Shown here in pieces: positions 30,831 through 40,127 of a stretch of DNA of 64,000 nucleotides. Made by a program: the position numbers and the translations under genes. The notes beneath the pieces are model-generated. The model did not search any database and was not told the DNA's origin. It saw only the letters and a list, made by a program, of their open reading frames with translations. This DNA is from Adhaeribacter arboris (GTDB lineage Bacteria > Bacteroidota > Bacteroidia > Cytophagales > Hymenobacteraceae): contig NZ_PYFT01000001.1 of the NCBI RefSeq assembly GCF_003023845.1, positions 4,278,001-4,342,000 on the forward strand. The letters are read 5' to 3'. Each line of letters begins with the position of its first letter. The stretch's first letter is position 1.

Positions 30831-30925
30831 AAAATTTCAAATAATTCGTATTCAAACAATTAACTACCATACAATTATAAAATTATTAGCAGACTAAGAA
30901 ACTACTTCCGATTTAGCTCATTAAA

Positions 30926-33388
30926 ATGAATACTTTGTTCTTATCCGTTAATCCGCCAATCCCATTTTTTTACGTTCGACAAAATACGCTGCTGGGTTTA
31001 TTTTTAGGGGTAGCATTACTCCTTCCCCGATTGGTTTTTGCTCAACCGGATTCGTTAAAAAGTATTACCTCTCATTTTGATCATTATCGCCGCCAAGTTC
31101 TGACGGAAAAGTTATTTCTGCATCTCGACCGGCCCGCGTACGTGAGCGGCGAGACCATGTGGTACAAAGTTTACAGCACGGATGGTATTTACAACAAACC
31201 TTTGGCTCTAAGCAAAATAGCTTACGTGGAAGTAGTAGACAAAAATCAAAAACCGGTACTGCAAGCCAAAACCGCTTTGCAAAATGGTTTTGGGAATGGC
31301 AGTTTTAGTTTACCGTTTTCCTTAAACTCGGGTAACTATACGGTGCGGGCTTATACCAACTGGATGAAAAATGCTGGCCCGGATTATTATTTCTCCGCCG
31401 CAATTAGCATTATTAATACTTTCAAAAAATCCGGAATAAAGCCCAAGGTAAGTACGCCTTCTTATGATATACAATTCTTTCCGGAAGGCGGCAACCTGGT
31501 TCAGAACTTACCAAGTAAAGTAGCTTGTAAAGTAATGGACTCAAACGGCAAAGGAGTAAGTTTCAGAGGTGAATTGCGCGACCAGAACGAAAAAGTTCTA
31601 ACTAGTTTTCAATCTCTTAAATTCGGGATGGGTCACTTTTACGTTACCCCTACGCGCAGCCAGAAATTAACCGCCGTCATAATAGTACCAAATAGTAAAG
31701 TTATTCGCCATTCCTTACCAACTGCCCTTGAGCAAGGCTATGTGATGCACCTTCAGGCAAACGAAAATGATTCAGGAAATTTAAAAATAACTGTACAAGC
31801 TTCTTCTAAAACTTCTTCGGATGCCCCGGAATCTATTTATTTATTGGCGCATACCCGTAACCAAATAGCTGCGGCTGAAAGTAAAATGTTACAACAAGGG
31901 CAGGCCACTTTCCTGGTAAACAAAAAAGATTTAGCCGCAGGTATTTCGCACTTTACTATTTTTAACCGTAAAAAAGAACCGGTATGCGAACGCTTGTACT
32001 TTAAACGCCCGACAAATAAATTAAACATTGTTGCCCACACAAATAAAACCCAATACTTAACCCGCGAACCGGTAATCTTAGATATTCTCACGCAAGATGA
32101 AGCTAGCCAGGCTACCTCCGCTAATGTGTCGGTAGCCGTTTACCAGCTAGATTCTTTAAGCACCCATTTGCTTCCTGGTATTCAAAGCTATTTGTGGCTA
32201 CGTTCTGATTTAAGGGGCGAAATAGAAAACCCGGATTACTATTTTGAAAATACCGATTCGCTAGCCGATGATGCGGCCGATAATTTAATGCTGACCCAAG
32301 GCTGGCGCCGCTTTAAGTGGGAAGCTATCCTGACAAATCAACCAATTTTAACGGACTACCCTCCCGAATTAAATGGTCATTTTATTATGGGTAAGGTAAC
32401 GGATACCCGTACGGGAAAATCTGCCTCCAACATCAGCACCTATTTGGCCTCTCCTGGCCGGCAAGTTGAGCTGTATACCGCTACCAGTAATACCAATGGC
32501 TCGTTGTTATTTGAGGTAGAAAATTTTTATAATTCGCAAGATTTAGTCCTGCAAACCAATCCGCAACGCGATAGCACCTACCACTTAGAATTATTATCTC
32601 CTTTTTCACAAAAGTATCCCCCTCATCTCCTCCCAGATTTACATTTACTTAAACGCTGGCAAACCAATATTGCTACCCGCCACCTGCAAATGCAAGCACA
32701 AAATAGCTATTTTAAAGATTTTCAGCCGCTGGTAAAGTTACCCGTAACAGATAGTATTCCTTTTTACGGTAATGCCAACGAGAAATACAAACTAGATGAT
32801 TATACCCGGTTTAAAACCATGGAGGAGGTTATGCGGGAGTACGTGATTGGGGTGCAGGTACGAAAACGGCGCAACGGCTTCCATTTCATGGTTCTGGATA
32901 AAGTTAATGGCGGTATTTTTCAGAATAACCCTATGGTGTTGCTGGATGGGGTACCTATTTTTAATATAAACAAAATCATGGCCTTCGATCCGCGCCAAAT
33001 CCAAAAACTAGAGGTGCTTACCAGCCGGTATTTTCACGGACGGGTTACTTACGAGGGTTTGGTGAGCTATATAACCTACAAAGGCAACTTAGGAGGTTTT
33101 ACCTTAGATCCCCGGGCACTTTTAACCGCCTACCAAGGGCTACAAATACCCCAGGAATTTTACTCGCCGCAGTATAATAATCCGGAAAGCTTAAAAAGCC
33201 GGCTGCCCGATTTAAGAAATTTGCTTTACTGGTCACCTGATAGTAACACCTCCATTTCCGGGAAACATAAAACAAGTTTCTACACGTCCGATCAGCCAGG
33301 AAAATATGTAATAGTACTGCAAGGTATCACCAAGGATGGCTTGGCCGGAAGCGCTAGTTTTACCTTTGAAGTTAAAAATACTCTGTAA
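30926..33388 (+). CDS. MG2-like and TonB-plug-like domain secreted protein
   Basis: 820 residues. A signal peptide (about 20-40, ending VFAQ) is followed by an alpha-2-macroglobulin MG2-type beta domain (about 57-150; LHLDRPAYVSGETMWYKVY is diagnostic). Further beta domains follow, then a plug-like segment near 630-710 (NPMVLLDGVPIFNINKIM and QIQKLEVLTSRYFHGRVTYEGL). No beta-barrel follows, so it is not a full receptor. It starts 95 bp after the DUF4249 gene on the same strand and probably belongs to the same outer-membrane system. The role may be binding or gating at the receptor; unproven. Confidence 0.8.
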   Translation: MNTLFLSVNPPIPFFYVRQNTLLGLFLGVALLLPRLVFAQPDSLKSITSHFDHYRRQVLTEKLFLHLDRPAYVSGETMWYKVYSTDGIYNKPLALSKIAYVEVVDKNQKPVLQAKTALQNGFGNGSFSLPFSLNSGNYTVRAYTNWMKNAGPDYYFSAAISIINTFKKSGIKPKVSTPSYDIQFFPEGGNLVQNLPSKVACKVMDSNGKGVSFRGELRDQNEKVLTSFQSLKFGMGHFYVTPTRSQKLTAVIIVPNSKVIRHSLPTALEQGYVMHLQANENDSGNLKITVQASSKTSSDAPESIYLLAHTRNQIAAAESKMLQQGQATFLVNKKDLAAGISHFTIFNRKKEPVCERLYFKRPTNKLNIVAHTNKTQYLTREPVILDILTQDEASQATSANVSVAVYQLDSLSTHLLPGIQSYLWLRSDLRGEIENPDYYFENTDSLADDAADNLMLTQGWRRFKWEAILTNQPILTDYPPELNGHFIMGKVTDTRTGKSASNISTYLASPGRQVELYTATSNTNGSLLFEVENFYNSQDLVLQTNPQRDSTYHLELLSPFSQKYPPHLLPDLHLLKRWQTNIATRHLQMQAQNSYFKDFQPLVKLPVTDSIPFYGNANEKYKLDDYTRFKTMEEVMREYVIGVQVRKRRNGFHFMVLDKVNGGIFQNNPMVLLDGVPIFNINKIMAFDPRQIQKLEVLTSRYFHGRVTYEGLVSYITYKGNLGGFTLDPRALLTAYQGLQIPQEFYSPQYNNPESLKSRLPDLRNLLYWSPDSNTSISGKHKTSFYTSDQPGKYVIVLQGITKDGLAGSASFTFEVKNTL

Positions 33389-33499
33389 TCTGATCTATGT
33401 AATTACTCTACGCTATTTAAAGACAAGTTAATAACCCATCCAATTCAAGGATAAATCTATACTTCAAAAGGATAGCGTACTATTTATCTCCGTAAAAGC

Positions 33500-33531
33500 A
33501 GAAAGCCATCTTCAAACGAAGATGGCTTTCT
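33500..33531. terminator. Bidirectional terminator between convergent genes
   Basis: A perfect 14-bp stem (33500-33513 with 33518-33531) with a 4-base loop is followed by TTTT on the plus strand. On the minus strand the stem is followed by a short T-run within TGCTTTTACGG. It separates the MG2-like gene from the catalase gene. Confidence 0.85.
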
Positions 33532-33557
33532 TTTTAAATTTAAAATTATTTATAAAC

Positions 33558-35195
33558 TTAGTAAGACTTTGCTTCGTGCGAAACGCGTTGGGCTTCTTCT
33601 ACTCCTTCTTTCGGGGAAGTAGCGCCGATTGGTCCTTTATCGCTTTGATCTTTTAATTTAAGTTGCAGACCTTCGGCTACCCGGCGGCCATACTCTTCGT
33701 CGGCTAAAGTAAAGTGCTCCACCATTTTGTCCTGGATGCGCTTATCGCAGGTGCTAAGCGTATTTACCAAATTAAAAATCAAATCATCGCGTTCCCAATC
33801 TTCAAAATTATGGTACGTTTCGCCGGCTTGCTTAAAGTTGTTGGTCCGGTCGATTTTTTGGCGTACCAGGTTGGCTTCGTAACGCGGAGTATAATCTTTA
33901 CCCGCTTTAGCAGCTTCCTGTAAACCACCTAAGAAAGAAGGTTCGTAATTAATGTGTGGGTTCTGACCTTCGGCAAAATCGGTTTTGTACGACATTTGTC
34001 CACCGCGCTGGTTGGTAGCTACTTTTACCCGCGGAGCATTAATGGGCAACTGCAAATAATTAGCTCCTACCCGGTAACGTTGGGTATCCGAATAAGAAAA
34101 GGTACGGCCTTGTAACATTTTGTCATCCGAGAAATCCAATCCGTCTACCAATACTCCGGTACCAAAAGCCGACAGTTCTACTTCGTTGAAGTAATCTACC
34201 GGGTTCCGGTTTAGAGTCATTTTACCAACGGGCAACCAAGGAAACTGATCTTTCGGCCAGATTTTAGTATCATCCAACGGATCGAAATCCAGTTCCGGAT
34301 GCTCGTCGTCGCTCATAATTTGCACGAACAATTCCCACTGCGGGAAATTACCGGCTTTAATGGCTTCGAATAAATCCTGGGTAGCGTGGTTAAAGTTCTT
34401 GGCCTGGATAGATTCGGCTTCGGCTTGAGTCAGGTTGCGGATCCCCTGCAATGGTTCCCAGTGGTATTTTACCAATACGGCTTCGCCGTCGGCATTTACC
34501 CATTTATACGTATTAACGCCCGAGCCTTGCATTTGCCGGTAATTGGCCGGGATACCGTACGGCGAAAACAGGAAAGTGGCCATGTGGGTAGCCTCGGGAG
34601 TATTAGCAATAAAGTCGAAAATCCGTTCGCCGCTCTGGATATTGGTTACCGGATCTGGCTTTTGCGAGTGAATCAAATCCGGAAACTTCATGGCATCTCG
34701 GATAAAGAAAATCTTCAGGTTATTTCCTACTAAATCCCAGTTACCGTCTTCGGTATAAAATTTAACGGCAAAACCGCGGGGGTCGCGTAAGGTTTCCGGC
34801 GAATGGCCACCATGCCCTACGGTAGAAAACCGCACAAACACCGGCGTTTGTTTTCCTTTTTCCTGAAATAATTTAGCTCTGGTATATTTTGCTATTGGCT
34901 GATCTCCTACGGTTCCGTAAGCTTCAAAAACACCATGCGCACCCGCTCCCCGGGCATGTACGACCCGCTCCGGAATCCGTTCCCGGTCGAAGTGCGAGAC
35001 TTTCTCGATGAAGTGATAGTTCTCCATGGTAGCAGGCCCCCGGTTACCAACGGTGCGGATATTCTGGTTATCAGTTACGGGATGCCCTTGACGAGTAGTA
35101 AGAATGCGTGGTTCGTTTTCTGCGCCCATACGACCATTGCCGGTCGATCCGTTCTCCCCGGCGGGTTTGTGAGTTCCGTTTTCTTGTTGCATCAT
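33558..35195 (-). CDS. katA: Monofunctional haem catalase
   Basis: 545 residues. It decomposes hydrogen peroxide to water and oxygen in the cytoplasm. The distal catalytic histidine is His80 in [11 protein letters not shown]; the [17 protein letters not shown] segment is typical of the family; the proximal haem-ligand tyrosine is Tyr368 in [12 protein letters not shown]. Length fits small-subunit catalases, with a low-complexity Gly/Asn N-terminal extension (about 1-30). Two Met codons open the frame (35195 and 35192). Its leader (35196-35367) contains nested hairpins. The symbol katA follows convention; the numbering in this species is not known. Confidence 0.95.
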   Translation of the reverse strand: MMQQENGTHKPAGENGSTGNGRMGAENEPRILTTRQGHPVTDNQNIRTVGNRGPATMENYHFIEKVSHFDRERIPERVVHARGAGAHGVFEAYGTVGDQPIAKYTRAKLFQEKGKQTPVFVRFSTVGHGGHSPETLRDPRGFAVKFYTEDGNWDLVGNNLKIFFIRDAMKFPDLIHSQKPDPVTNIQSGERIFDFIANTPEATHMATFLFSPYGIPANYRQMQGSGVNTYKWVNADGEAVLVKYHWEPLQGIRNLTQAEAESIQAKNFNHATQDLFEAIKAGNFPQWELFVQIMSDDEHPELDFDPLDDTKIWPKDQFPWLPVGKMTLNRNPVDYFNEVELSAFGTGVLVDGLDFSDDKMLQGRTFSYSDTQRYRVGANYLQLPINAPRVKVATNQRGGQMSYKTDFAEGQNPHINYEPSFLGGLQEAAKAGKDYTPRYEANLVRQKIDRTNNFKQAGETYHNFEDWERDDLIFNLVNTLSTCDKRIQDKMVEHFTLADEEYGRRVAEGLQLKLKDQSDKGPIGATSPKEGVEEAQRVSHEAKSY

Positions 35196-35297
35196 TAAAA
35201 ATAAATTTTAGGTATAACTTTACTTTACCTGTAAATAAATAGTCAAGTTTCGTTTTAGAAACTTATCTTTTCCGTTTCCCCGCAATATTAACAACCG

Positions 35298-35360
35298 CAT
35301 CGGGCTTTTCCTAACGAAACTTGCTTCTCGTTAGGCAGAAAGCCCGCGATGAAGCGGGCT
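35298..35360 (-). promoter_or_regulatory. Nested, mutually exclusive hairpins upstream of catalase
   Basis: Three stems overlap: 35341-35347 with 35354-35360; 35310-35317 with 35328-35335 (perfect 8 bp); and 35301-35308 with 35339-35346 enclosing the second. Segment 35341-35346 can pair either way. The outermost is simplest to read as the terminator of the gene ending at 35368; a leader switch is a possibility only. Confidence 0.4.
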
Positions 35361-35367
35361 CTCTGAA

Positions 35368-35793
35368 CTATCGCGTTCCAACTAAGGCAAATGCTCTTAG
35401 TGGCATAACTAAATCGATTTTTATAGGAATTTCTTCAAGCACCCATTCCAACGCGCTATCCATTTCTGAGAAGAACTGAAAATCAAACCGAATAATTTTT
35501 TTCTGGTAATTAAACATATCTTCCATTACTAGTAAGTAATACACATCATCGGCTGCAATACAAGCATATTTCTCGGTGGGTAGCTGTAAAAAATGCGGAT
35601 ACCAATTCTCGTACATCCAGTTAGCATTATCCCCACTTAGCTTTCCAAGATTTTGCGAATTAATCACCCAATTTTTAACTTCTTTTTCCCGACCTAACTG
35701 TAACATTAACTTTCATGCATCGCGGTATTCACCATCATCAGGGGCTTGCAGCCAATGCATTACTAATGAATCCTTATCAGCGAAGTAATACAT
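35368..35793 (-). pseudogene. Small STAS-like unknown protein interrupted by TGA
   Basis: ATG at 35793 opens a frame reading MYYFADKDSLVMHWLQAPDD and on to YRDA, then TGA at 35713-35715, and the same frame continues with KLM and LQLGREKEVKNWVINSQNL to the stop at 35368. The second piece (112 residues from ATG 35706) therefore lacks its first beta strands. The fold, strands alternating with helices and NWVINSQNLG in the middle, recalls SpoIIAA/STAS-like proteins common in this order; that match is tentative. The change could be CGA or TGG to TGA. The gene is either decayed or misread at one base. It lies upstream of catalase on the same strand. Confidence 0.65.
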
Positions 35794-35962
35794 TAAAAGA
35801 TGGGGGCATCGAAACAAATCATAATTAACCGGAAGTTTAGAAATTTTTAAATTAATTGTGAGTACTTTACTCTAAACCCAGCTTATTCGTTATATTGCTA
35901 TATATTCATAGATAATTAACATAGGTACTTAAGTCGAATAATTAAAACGCACACCGACCAAA

Positions 35963-37057
35963 CTAATCTACCTTTATTCTACAATATTGATACAAATCGT
36001 AAGCGGCGGAGGCATAGCCACGTTTATACGCTTGTAAAAAATTACGGCACGCTTCGTCTTTCCTATCCAAATCGTAGTAGGCTTTGCCTAACAAGTAGAG
36101 CAAGCGGCCACTTTGGGTGTCGGCAGCTAGTGCTTGTTCATAATCAGGAATAGACTTATCGGCTTGTCCTAGCAAATAATAACAATATCCCCGGTACAAC
36201 AAGGCCTCGTTGCGCATTTTAGCGTTGGCACCCGAAAATTTTAAAAAAGAATTAAAATCCTGAATGGCCTGAGGATAGGTATTCAGCAAAGTAGCCCGAA
36301 TCATTCCGCGCTCAAAATAGGCCGGGGTATACACCTGGTTGGCCTGCAAAGCTTTAGTCATTTGGGCTTCGGCTAAGGTATCGCGCTGTAACTTTTCGTA
36401 ACACCGGCCTTTATCATAAAACAAATCGGCTCTTGGTTGCTCTGTTCGTTTTATAGCTTCATCTAAGTCGGCAATGGCCGCCGGGTAATTCTGGTAAATA
36501 TTCATTTCAATGCGTGCCCTCCGGGAATAAGCATCGGCAAAATTAGGTTTAAAGTAAATAGTTTTGGTGAGCAGGCTATGCGCTAAACTCCATTGCTCCA
36601 TTTTAGTATATTGCAAAGCCGCGCGGTAATTGCTCATACCGGTTATATGGTCCATTAACAACTTTACCAGTAAACTGGCGATAATTATTCCGATGAAAAT
36701 ACCGATAATTATTTTTAAGTCTTTGCGCTGAAATTCCCGTTTAGGAATAGTACGGTAATGGCGCTCGGAGTACGAAGCTGGTTCGCGGGTAACAATCGGC
36801 GTTTGATACGGCGCCTGTTGCATGGCTTGGTATTGCAGTACCAGGTACTGCAATTTTAAATCGTATATGGCCCGTTTTCTTTCGTCGGATAAAATCTGGT
36901 ATGCTTCGTTTACGACTTTAAACTTTTCTTCGAACAACCGGTTTCCCTGGTGCTTGTCCGGATGGTATAGCCGGGCCAGTCGTTTGTAAGCTGCTTTTAT
37001 TTCGGCGTTCGTAGCCGAAGGATTTATTTCTAAAATGGTATAATAATTCTGATTCAA
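35963..37057 (-). CDS. Membrane-anchored DnaJ-domain and TPR protein
   Basis: 364 residues. The N-terminal J domain (about 4-67) has the HPD motif at His32-Asp34, so it should stimulate an Hsp70 (DnaK) partner. One transmembrane helix follows at about 113-133 (LKIIIGIFIGIIIASLLVKLL region). The C-terminal 220 residues form TPR-type helical repeats (AYSRRARIEMN, DLFYDKGRCYEKL, EALLYRGYCYYLLGQADKSIPDYEQAL). The glycine-rich and zinc-finger parts of DnaJ are absent, so it is a type III J protein. The start codon appears to be TTG at 37057; no in-frame ATG lies close upstream and the J domain begins at once. It is divergent from the holin-like gene. Confidence 0.88.
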   Translation of the reverse strand: MNQNYYTILEINPSATNAEIKAAYKRLARLYHPDKHQGNRLFEEKFKVVNEAYQILSDERKRAIYDLKLQYLVLQYQAMQQAPYQTPIVTREPASYSERHYRTIPKREFQRKDLKIIIGIFIGIIIASLLVKLLMDHITGMSNYRAALQYTKMEQWSLAHSLLTKTIYFKPNFADAYSRRARIEMNIYQNYPAAIADLDEAIKRTEQPRADLFYDKGRCYEKLQRDTLAEAQMTKALQANQVYTPAYFERGMIRATLLNTYPQAIQDFNSFLKFSGANAKMRNEALLYRGYCYYLLGQADKSIPDYEQALAADTQSGRLLYLLGKAYYDLDRKDEACRNFLQAYKRGYASAAYDLYQYCRIKVD

Positions 37058-37217
37058 AGATGCCTGCCCGTTAGGTAAAGAAGCTATTTTTAAAAATAAC
37101 GCTTTTTTTAGACAATATTATTCTAAAATCCGTAATACAATTTTCGAATAATAGAGGTTCCTTAATATTTTTTACTTTTTTATTGTACACGTAATTGGAT
37201 CTAACTAAACTAATACT

Positions 37218-37592
37218 ATGAATAACGACGACAAAGGCTCTAAGACGGAAAGCCTGATCAGCAACTTAATGGGTTATATTGATACCCGCATCGATCTATT
37301 AAAATTAGAAATACAAACCAAGCTAAAAGAAGGCTTTGTAGGCTTACTACGCGCGATTGTATTAGGTTTTGCTGGCTTTATGGCTTTAATCTTTTTTAAT
37401 ATTTTTATAGGTCTTCTCCTGAATGATCTTCTCGACAGCCATTTCTGGGGCTTCGGTATTGTTACTTTATTTTACGTTATTTTATTAGTTATTGTAATAA
37501 TGGGTGTAGATAAGAAATTATTTAGTAACCTGGCCGATAAAACATTCGATAATACTGTATATAAAGACGATAAAAGAAATCAACCGTTATGA
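37218..37592 (+). CDS. Holin-X-like membrane protein
   Basis: 124 residues. A charged N-terminus and amphipathic helix (SNLMGYIDTRIDLLKLEIQ) precede two transmembrane helices (about 47-70 and 77-97) and a polar tail. The layout matches the phage-holin-superfamily III/Holin-X membrane family, which in free-living bacteria is usually not a phage gene. The stop overlaps the next start (ATGA), showing translational coupling. Cellular role unknown. Confidence 0.75.
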   Translation: MNNDDKGSKTESLISNLMGYIDTRIDLLKLEIQTKLKEGFVGLLRAIVLGFAGFMALIFFNIFIGLLLNDLLDSHFWGFGIVTLFYVILLVIVIMGVDKKLFSNLADKTFDNTVYKDDKRNQPL

Positions 37593-38190
37593 ACGAACTA
37601 AATAATCCGCTTTTCGAAGACAGAAAAGAATTCTTAGAAAGACAAAAACAAGAGTATAAAAACGCCCTGCTGGGCGATGTTGCCGAATTAAAGACTCAAT
37701 CGCAGGAAATAGGCAAAAAGGTGCTTATTGGCGGTGGTGCCTTAGTCGGGATTTGGTTAGTAAGCAAGCTGCTGGGAGGAGGAAGCAAAACTAAAAAAAA
37801 AGTAAAGCCCTAAAAACGGGGCTTCAAAAACAACTGGCGACAACGAGTACGTATGCGGCTCCAACGGGTGCGAGTTCTGCAAGGGAAGATAATTCTACTC
37901 CCTACGATTCAACTTTTCAATCTGGCTCCGGTCAGGTACCTCCTATTTCCGCGTATTACCAACCGCCACAACCTGCTCAGCCGTCGTTTGTAACCGAGTT
38001 GGCGAAAACCTTTATGGAATCGGAAATGGCAAAAGCTTTATCTACTCAAATAACGGCTTTTTTGCTGGTGTATGTAACCAAAAAATTAGAAGAGTACCTG
38101 CATGTGCCTAAAAATCCCGATATTGTGGTCACGAAAGAACCCGTAACCAGAGATATCGATTTCTCATATCACGAAGAGGATGCCGTTTAG
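37589..38190 (+). pseudogene. Small membrane-associated protein, frame broken at a poly-A run
   Basis: ATG at 37589 gives 74 residues (charged helix, then KVLIGGGALVGIWLVSKLLGGG as a membrane segment) and ends just after a run of nine A at 37793-37801. A second frame, open from the run without any stop, continues through a Ser/Thr/Pro/Gln-rich linker and ends at 38190 with EMAKALSTQITAFLLVYV and a conserved-looking acidic tail. One extra A would join them into about 200 residues. The piece beginning at TTG 37999 (63 residues) has no RBS of its own that I can see. The first frame is coupled to the holin-like gene and the end overlaps the GGGP synthase start by 11 bp, as expected for one intact operon gene. 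Confidence 0.65.
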
Positions 38191-38953
38191 CCGGATATAC
38201 GAACAAATACTCCAGAAAAAACAACAGAGACAAAAATTATTTGCCGTACTGCTCGACCCGGATAATTTAACCGTAGCGGCCTGCGAAAGACTTATTTTAC
38301 TAAGCCACACGTATTCTATCGATTATTTTTTTGTAGGCGGCAGCCTGGTTACTACCTCTAACCAAGCGCCGCTTATTTCTTTGCTCAAACAGAAAAGCAG
38401 CATTCCGGTAATTCTATTTCCCAGCAGCAGTTTGCATATAGATGCGCAAGCCGATGGCATTTTATTGCTGTCGCTTATTTCGGGCCGAAATCCTGAATTT
38501 TTAATTGGGCAACACGTTATTTCCGCTCCTATTCTAAAATCCAGCCAGCTTCAAATTTTACCTACCGGTTATATTCTCGTTGATTCTGGTCGGCCAACGA
38601 CTGCTTCGTACATGAGTGGCAGCATGCCTTTACCGCACGATAAACCCAGTATTGCGGCCAGCACCGCCTTAGCCGGCGAACAATTAGGTTTACACCTGAT
38701 ATTTTTAGACGCGGGCAGTGGGGCGCAGAACCCCGTTCCTGCGGCTATGATTCAGGCGGTGCGTCAGGTAGTAGAGGTTCCTATAATTGCGGGTGGTGGA
38801 CTAAATACCCCAGCAAAAATAATGGCTGCTTTAGGAGCCGGCGCAGATATGATTGTAGTAGGTAATGAGATAGAGAAGAATCCGGACTTTATCTGTTCCG
38901 CTGCAACGGTTATTAATGAATTAAATTCTGCTGCTTTATTAAATTCTCTTTAA
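38180..38953 (+). CDS. Geranylgeranylglyceryl/heptaprenylglyceryl phosphate synthase family protein
   Basis: 257 residues with a TIM-barrel prenyltransferase pattern: KLFAVLLDPDNL at the first strand, YFFVGGSLV, IPVILFPSSS, GYILVDSGRPT, and the phosphate-binding IIAGGGLNTPAKI followed by GADMIVVGNEIEK. The family joins a polyprenyl chain to sn-glycerol-1-phosphate by an ether bond, the first step in archaeal-type lipids; Bacteroidota carry related enzymes. It overlaps the preceding gene by 11 bp, so it is part of the holin-like operon. The natural product in this bacterium is unknown. Confidence 0.88.
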   Translation: MPFSRIYEQILQKKQQRQKLFAVLLDPDNLTVAACERLILLSHTYSIDYFFVGGSLVTTSNQAPLISLLKQKSSIPVILFPSSSLHIDAQADGILLLSLISGRNPEFLIGQHVISAPILKSSQLQILPTGYILVDSGRPTTASYMSGSMPLPHDKPSIAASTALAGEQLGLHLIFLDAGSGAQNPVPAAMIQAVRQVVEVPIIAGGGLNTPAKIMAALGAGADMIVVGNEIEKNPDFICSAATVINELNSAALLNSL

Positions 38954-38976
38954 AATTGGCTTTTGTTCCATTACCT

Positions 38977-39040
38977 AATTTCTTATAAAACAAGCGCGCC
39001 TACGTTTTCAGACGTAGGCGCGCTTGTTTTATAAGAAATC
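38977..39040. terminator. Long perfect hairpin between convergent genes
   Basis: Arms 38978-39005 and 39012-39039 form a perfect 28-bp inverted repeat with a 6-base loop (ttttca with its flanking bases). It lies between the GGGP synthase stop and the AraC gene stop, so it can end transcription in both directions. It is longer than most terminator stems here. Confidence 0.8.
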
Positions 39041-39046
39041 TTTGAT

Positions 39047-39970
39047 TTAAATATTCATCGCAGATTCGCGGCGGCGCATCTTACCAGCCGGAATACCGAA
39101 CATCATTTTAAAGCGACGGCAGAAATAAGCCGTATCTTTGTAGCCTACTTCTTTACCAATTTCGCGGATGCTTTTCTTAGTGGTACGTAACAAGAACACG
39201 GCCCGTTCCATGCGCTGGTACTCAATATAATCCTGCGGATTAATACCGGTCAGCATTTTAAAGTACTGCCCCACGTAATCTTCGGATACATTAGCCACAT
39301 TAGAAAGCACTTTATTGGATAAATCGCCGCCGATATTTTCTTTAATATAGTTGAAGAGATCGATCAAACGGGGATCTTTAAAGTAAGTGCTGTTGGTAGC
39401 CAATTGCTCCACAAACATCTTATTTTTAAGAATATACCGAATAATCTCTACTATAATATTTTCGGTATAGATGTTTATTAACCGTTCTTTACCCGGTAAA
39501 TCCTGCATGCTTTCCTCAATTACTTTTATAATTAAGTTAGCCAGCTTGGAATTACTAGAAATTAAGAAAGCCGGTACATCCAGCGAAGCGAAAAAGTTAA
39601 CCGAATCAAAAACTTTAGCCTCAAAACTCACAAAGCTATGGCTTTCTTCCGCATCGCCAATTAAGTCCAGATCGTTGTTGCTCCGGAAGAACTTTTCTTT
39701 ATTACTTATTAAATCATCATTCGAAATCATCCGGCTATCCGGATCGCCGTAGTAGATTTTGGTACTCCGCCCACCCGGCACAAACAACATCTCCCCTTCT
39801 TCTACTACTTGTTTCTCATCACCGAAAGCAATAACCCCTCTATGGAGCAAAATCAGGTTATTGCCCACATCATAAAAGTTCCGCACACCAAATGGTTGCT
39901 GCAATACATAATTCTTAGATTTAATATATCGCACCCCCAAGGACTCAATAACCTTATTGTAATCTTCCAT
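39047..39970 (-). CDS. AraC-family transcription regulator
   Basis: 307 residues. The N-terminal half looks like a small cupin-type sensor (GVRNFYDVGNNLILLHRGVI, GEMLFVPGG). The C-terminal 100 residues form the AraC double helix-turn-helix: VLSNVANVSEDYVGQYFKML and then IREIGKEVGYKDTAYFCRRF ending FGIPAGKMR. The sensor ligand and target genes are not evident from position; the next gene upstream on the same strand is an acyl-CoA dehydrogenase. Confidence 0.88.
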   Translation of the reverse strand: MEDYNKVIESLGVRYIKSKNYVLQQPFGVRNFYDVGNNLILLHRGVIAFGDEKQVVEEGEMLFVPGGRSTKIYYGDPDSRMISNDDLISNKEKFFRSNNDLDLIGDAEESHSFVSFEAKVFDSVNFFASLDVPAFLISSNSKLANLIIKVIEESMQDLPGKERLINIYTENIIVEIIRYILKNKMFVEQLATNSTYFKDPRLIDLFNYIKENIGGDLSNKVLSNVANVSEDYVGQYFKMLTGINPQDYIEYQRMERAVFLLRTTKKSIREIGKEVGYKDTAYFCRRFKMMFGIPAGKMRRRESAMNI

Positions 39971-40127
39971 GATTGGTATTTTATCTTTATTTTTTTGATA
40001 TTTAGATTATAAGGTTTAAAATTACTATTAATCTTTCAATAAGTCAAAAATAATTGAAAAATAATTATACACCATTTAACAAATATATTATTTTTGAACA
40101 GCATTATTTCAACATAGCACTATTCTA

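Noticed and set aside
37218-37592. Prophage remnant suggested by a holin-like gene
   Set aside because: No other phage gene is nearby and this family is common in non-phage operons.
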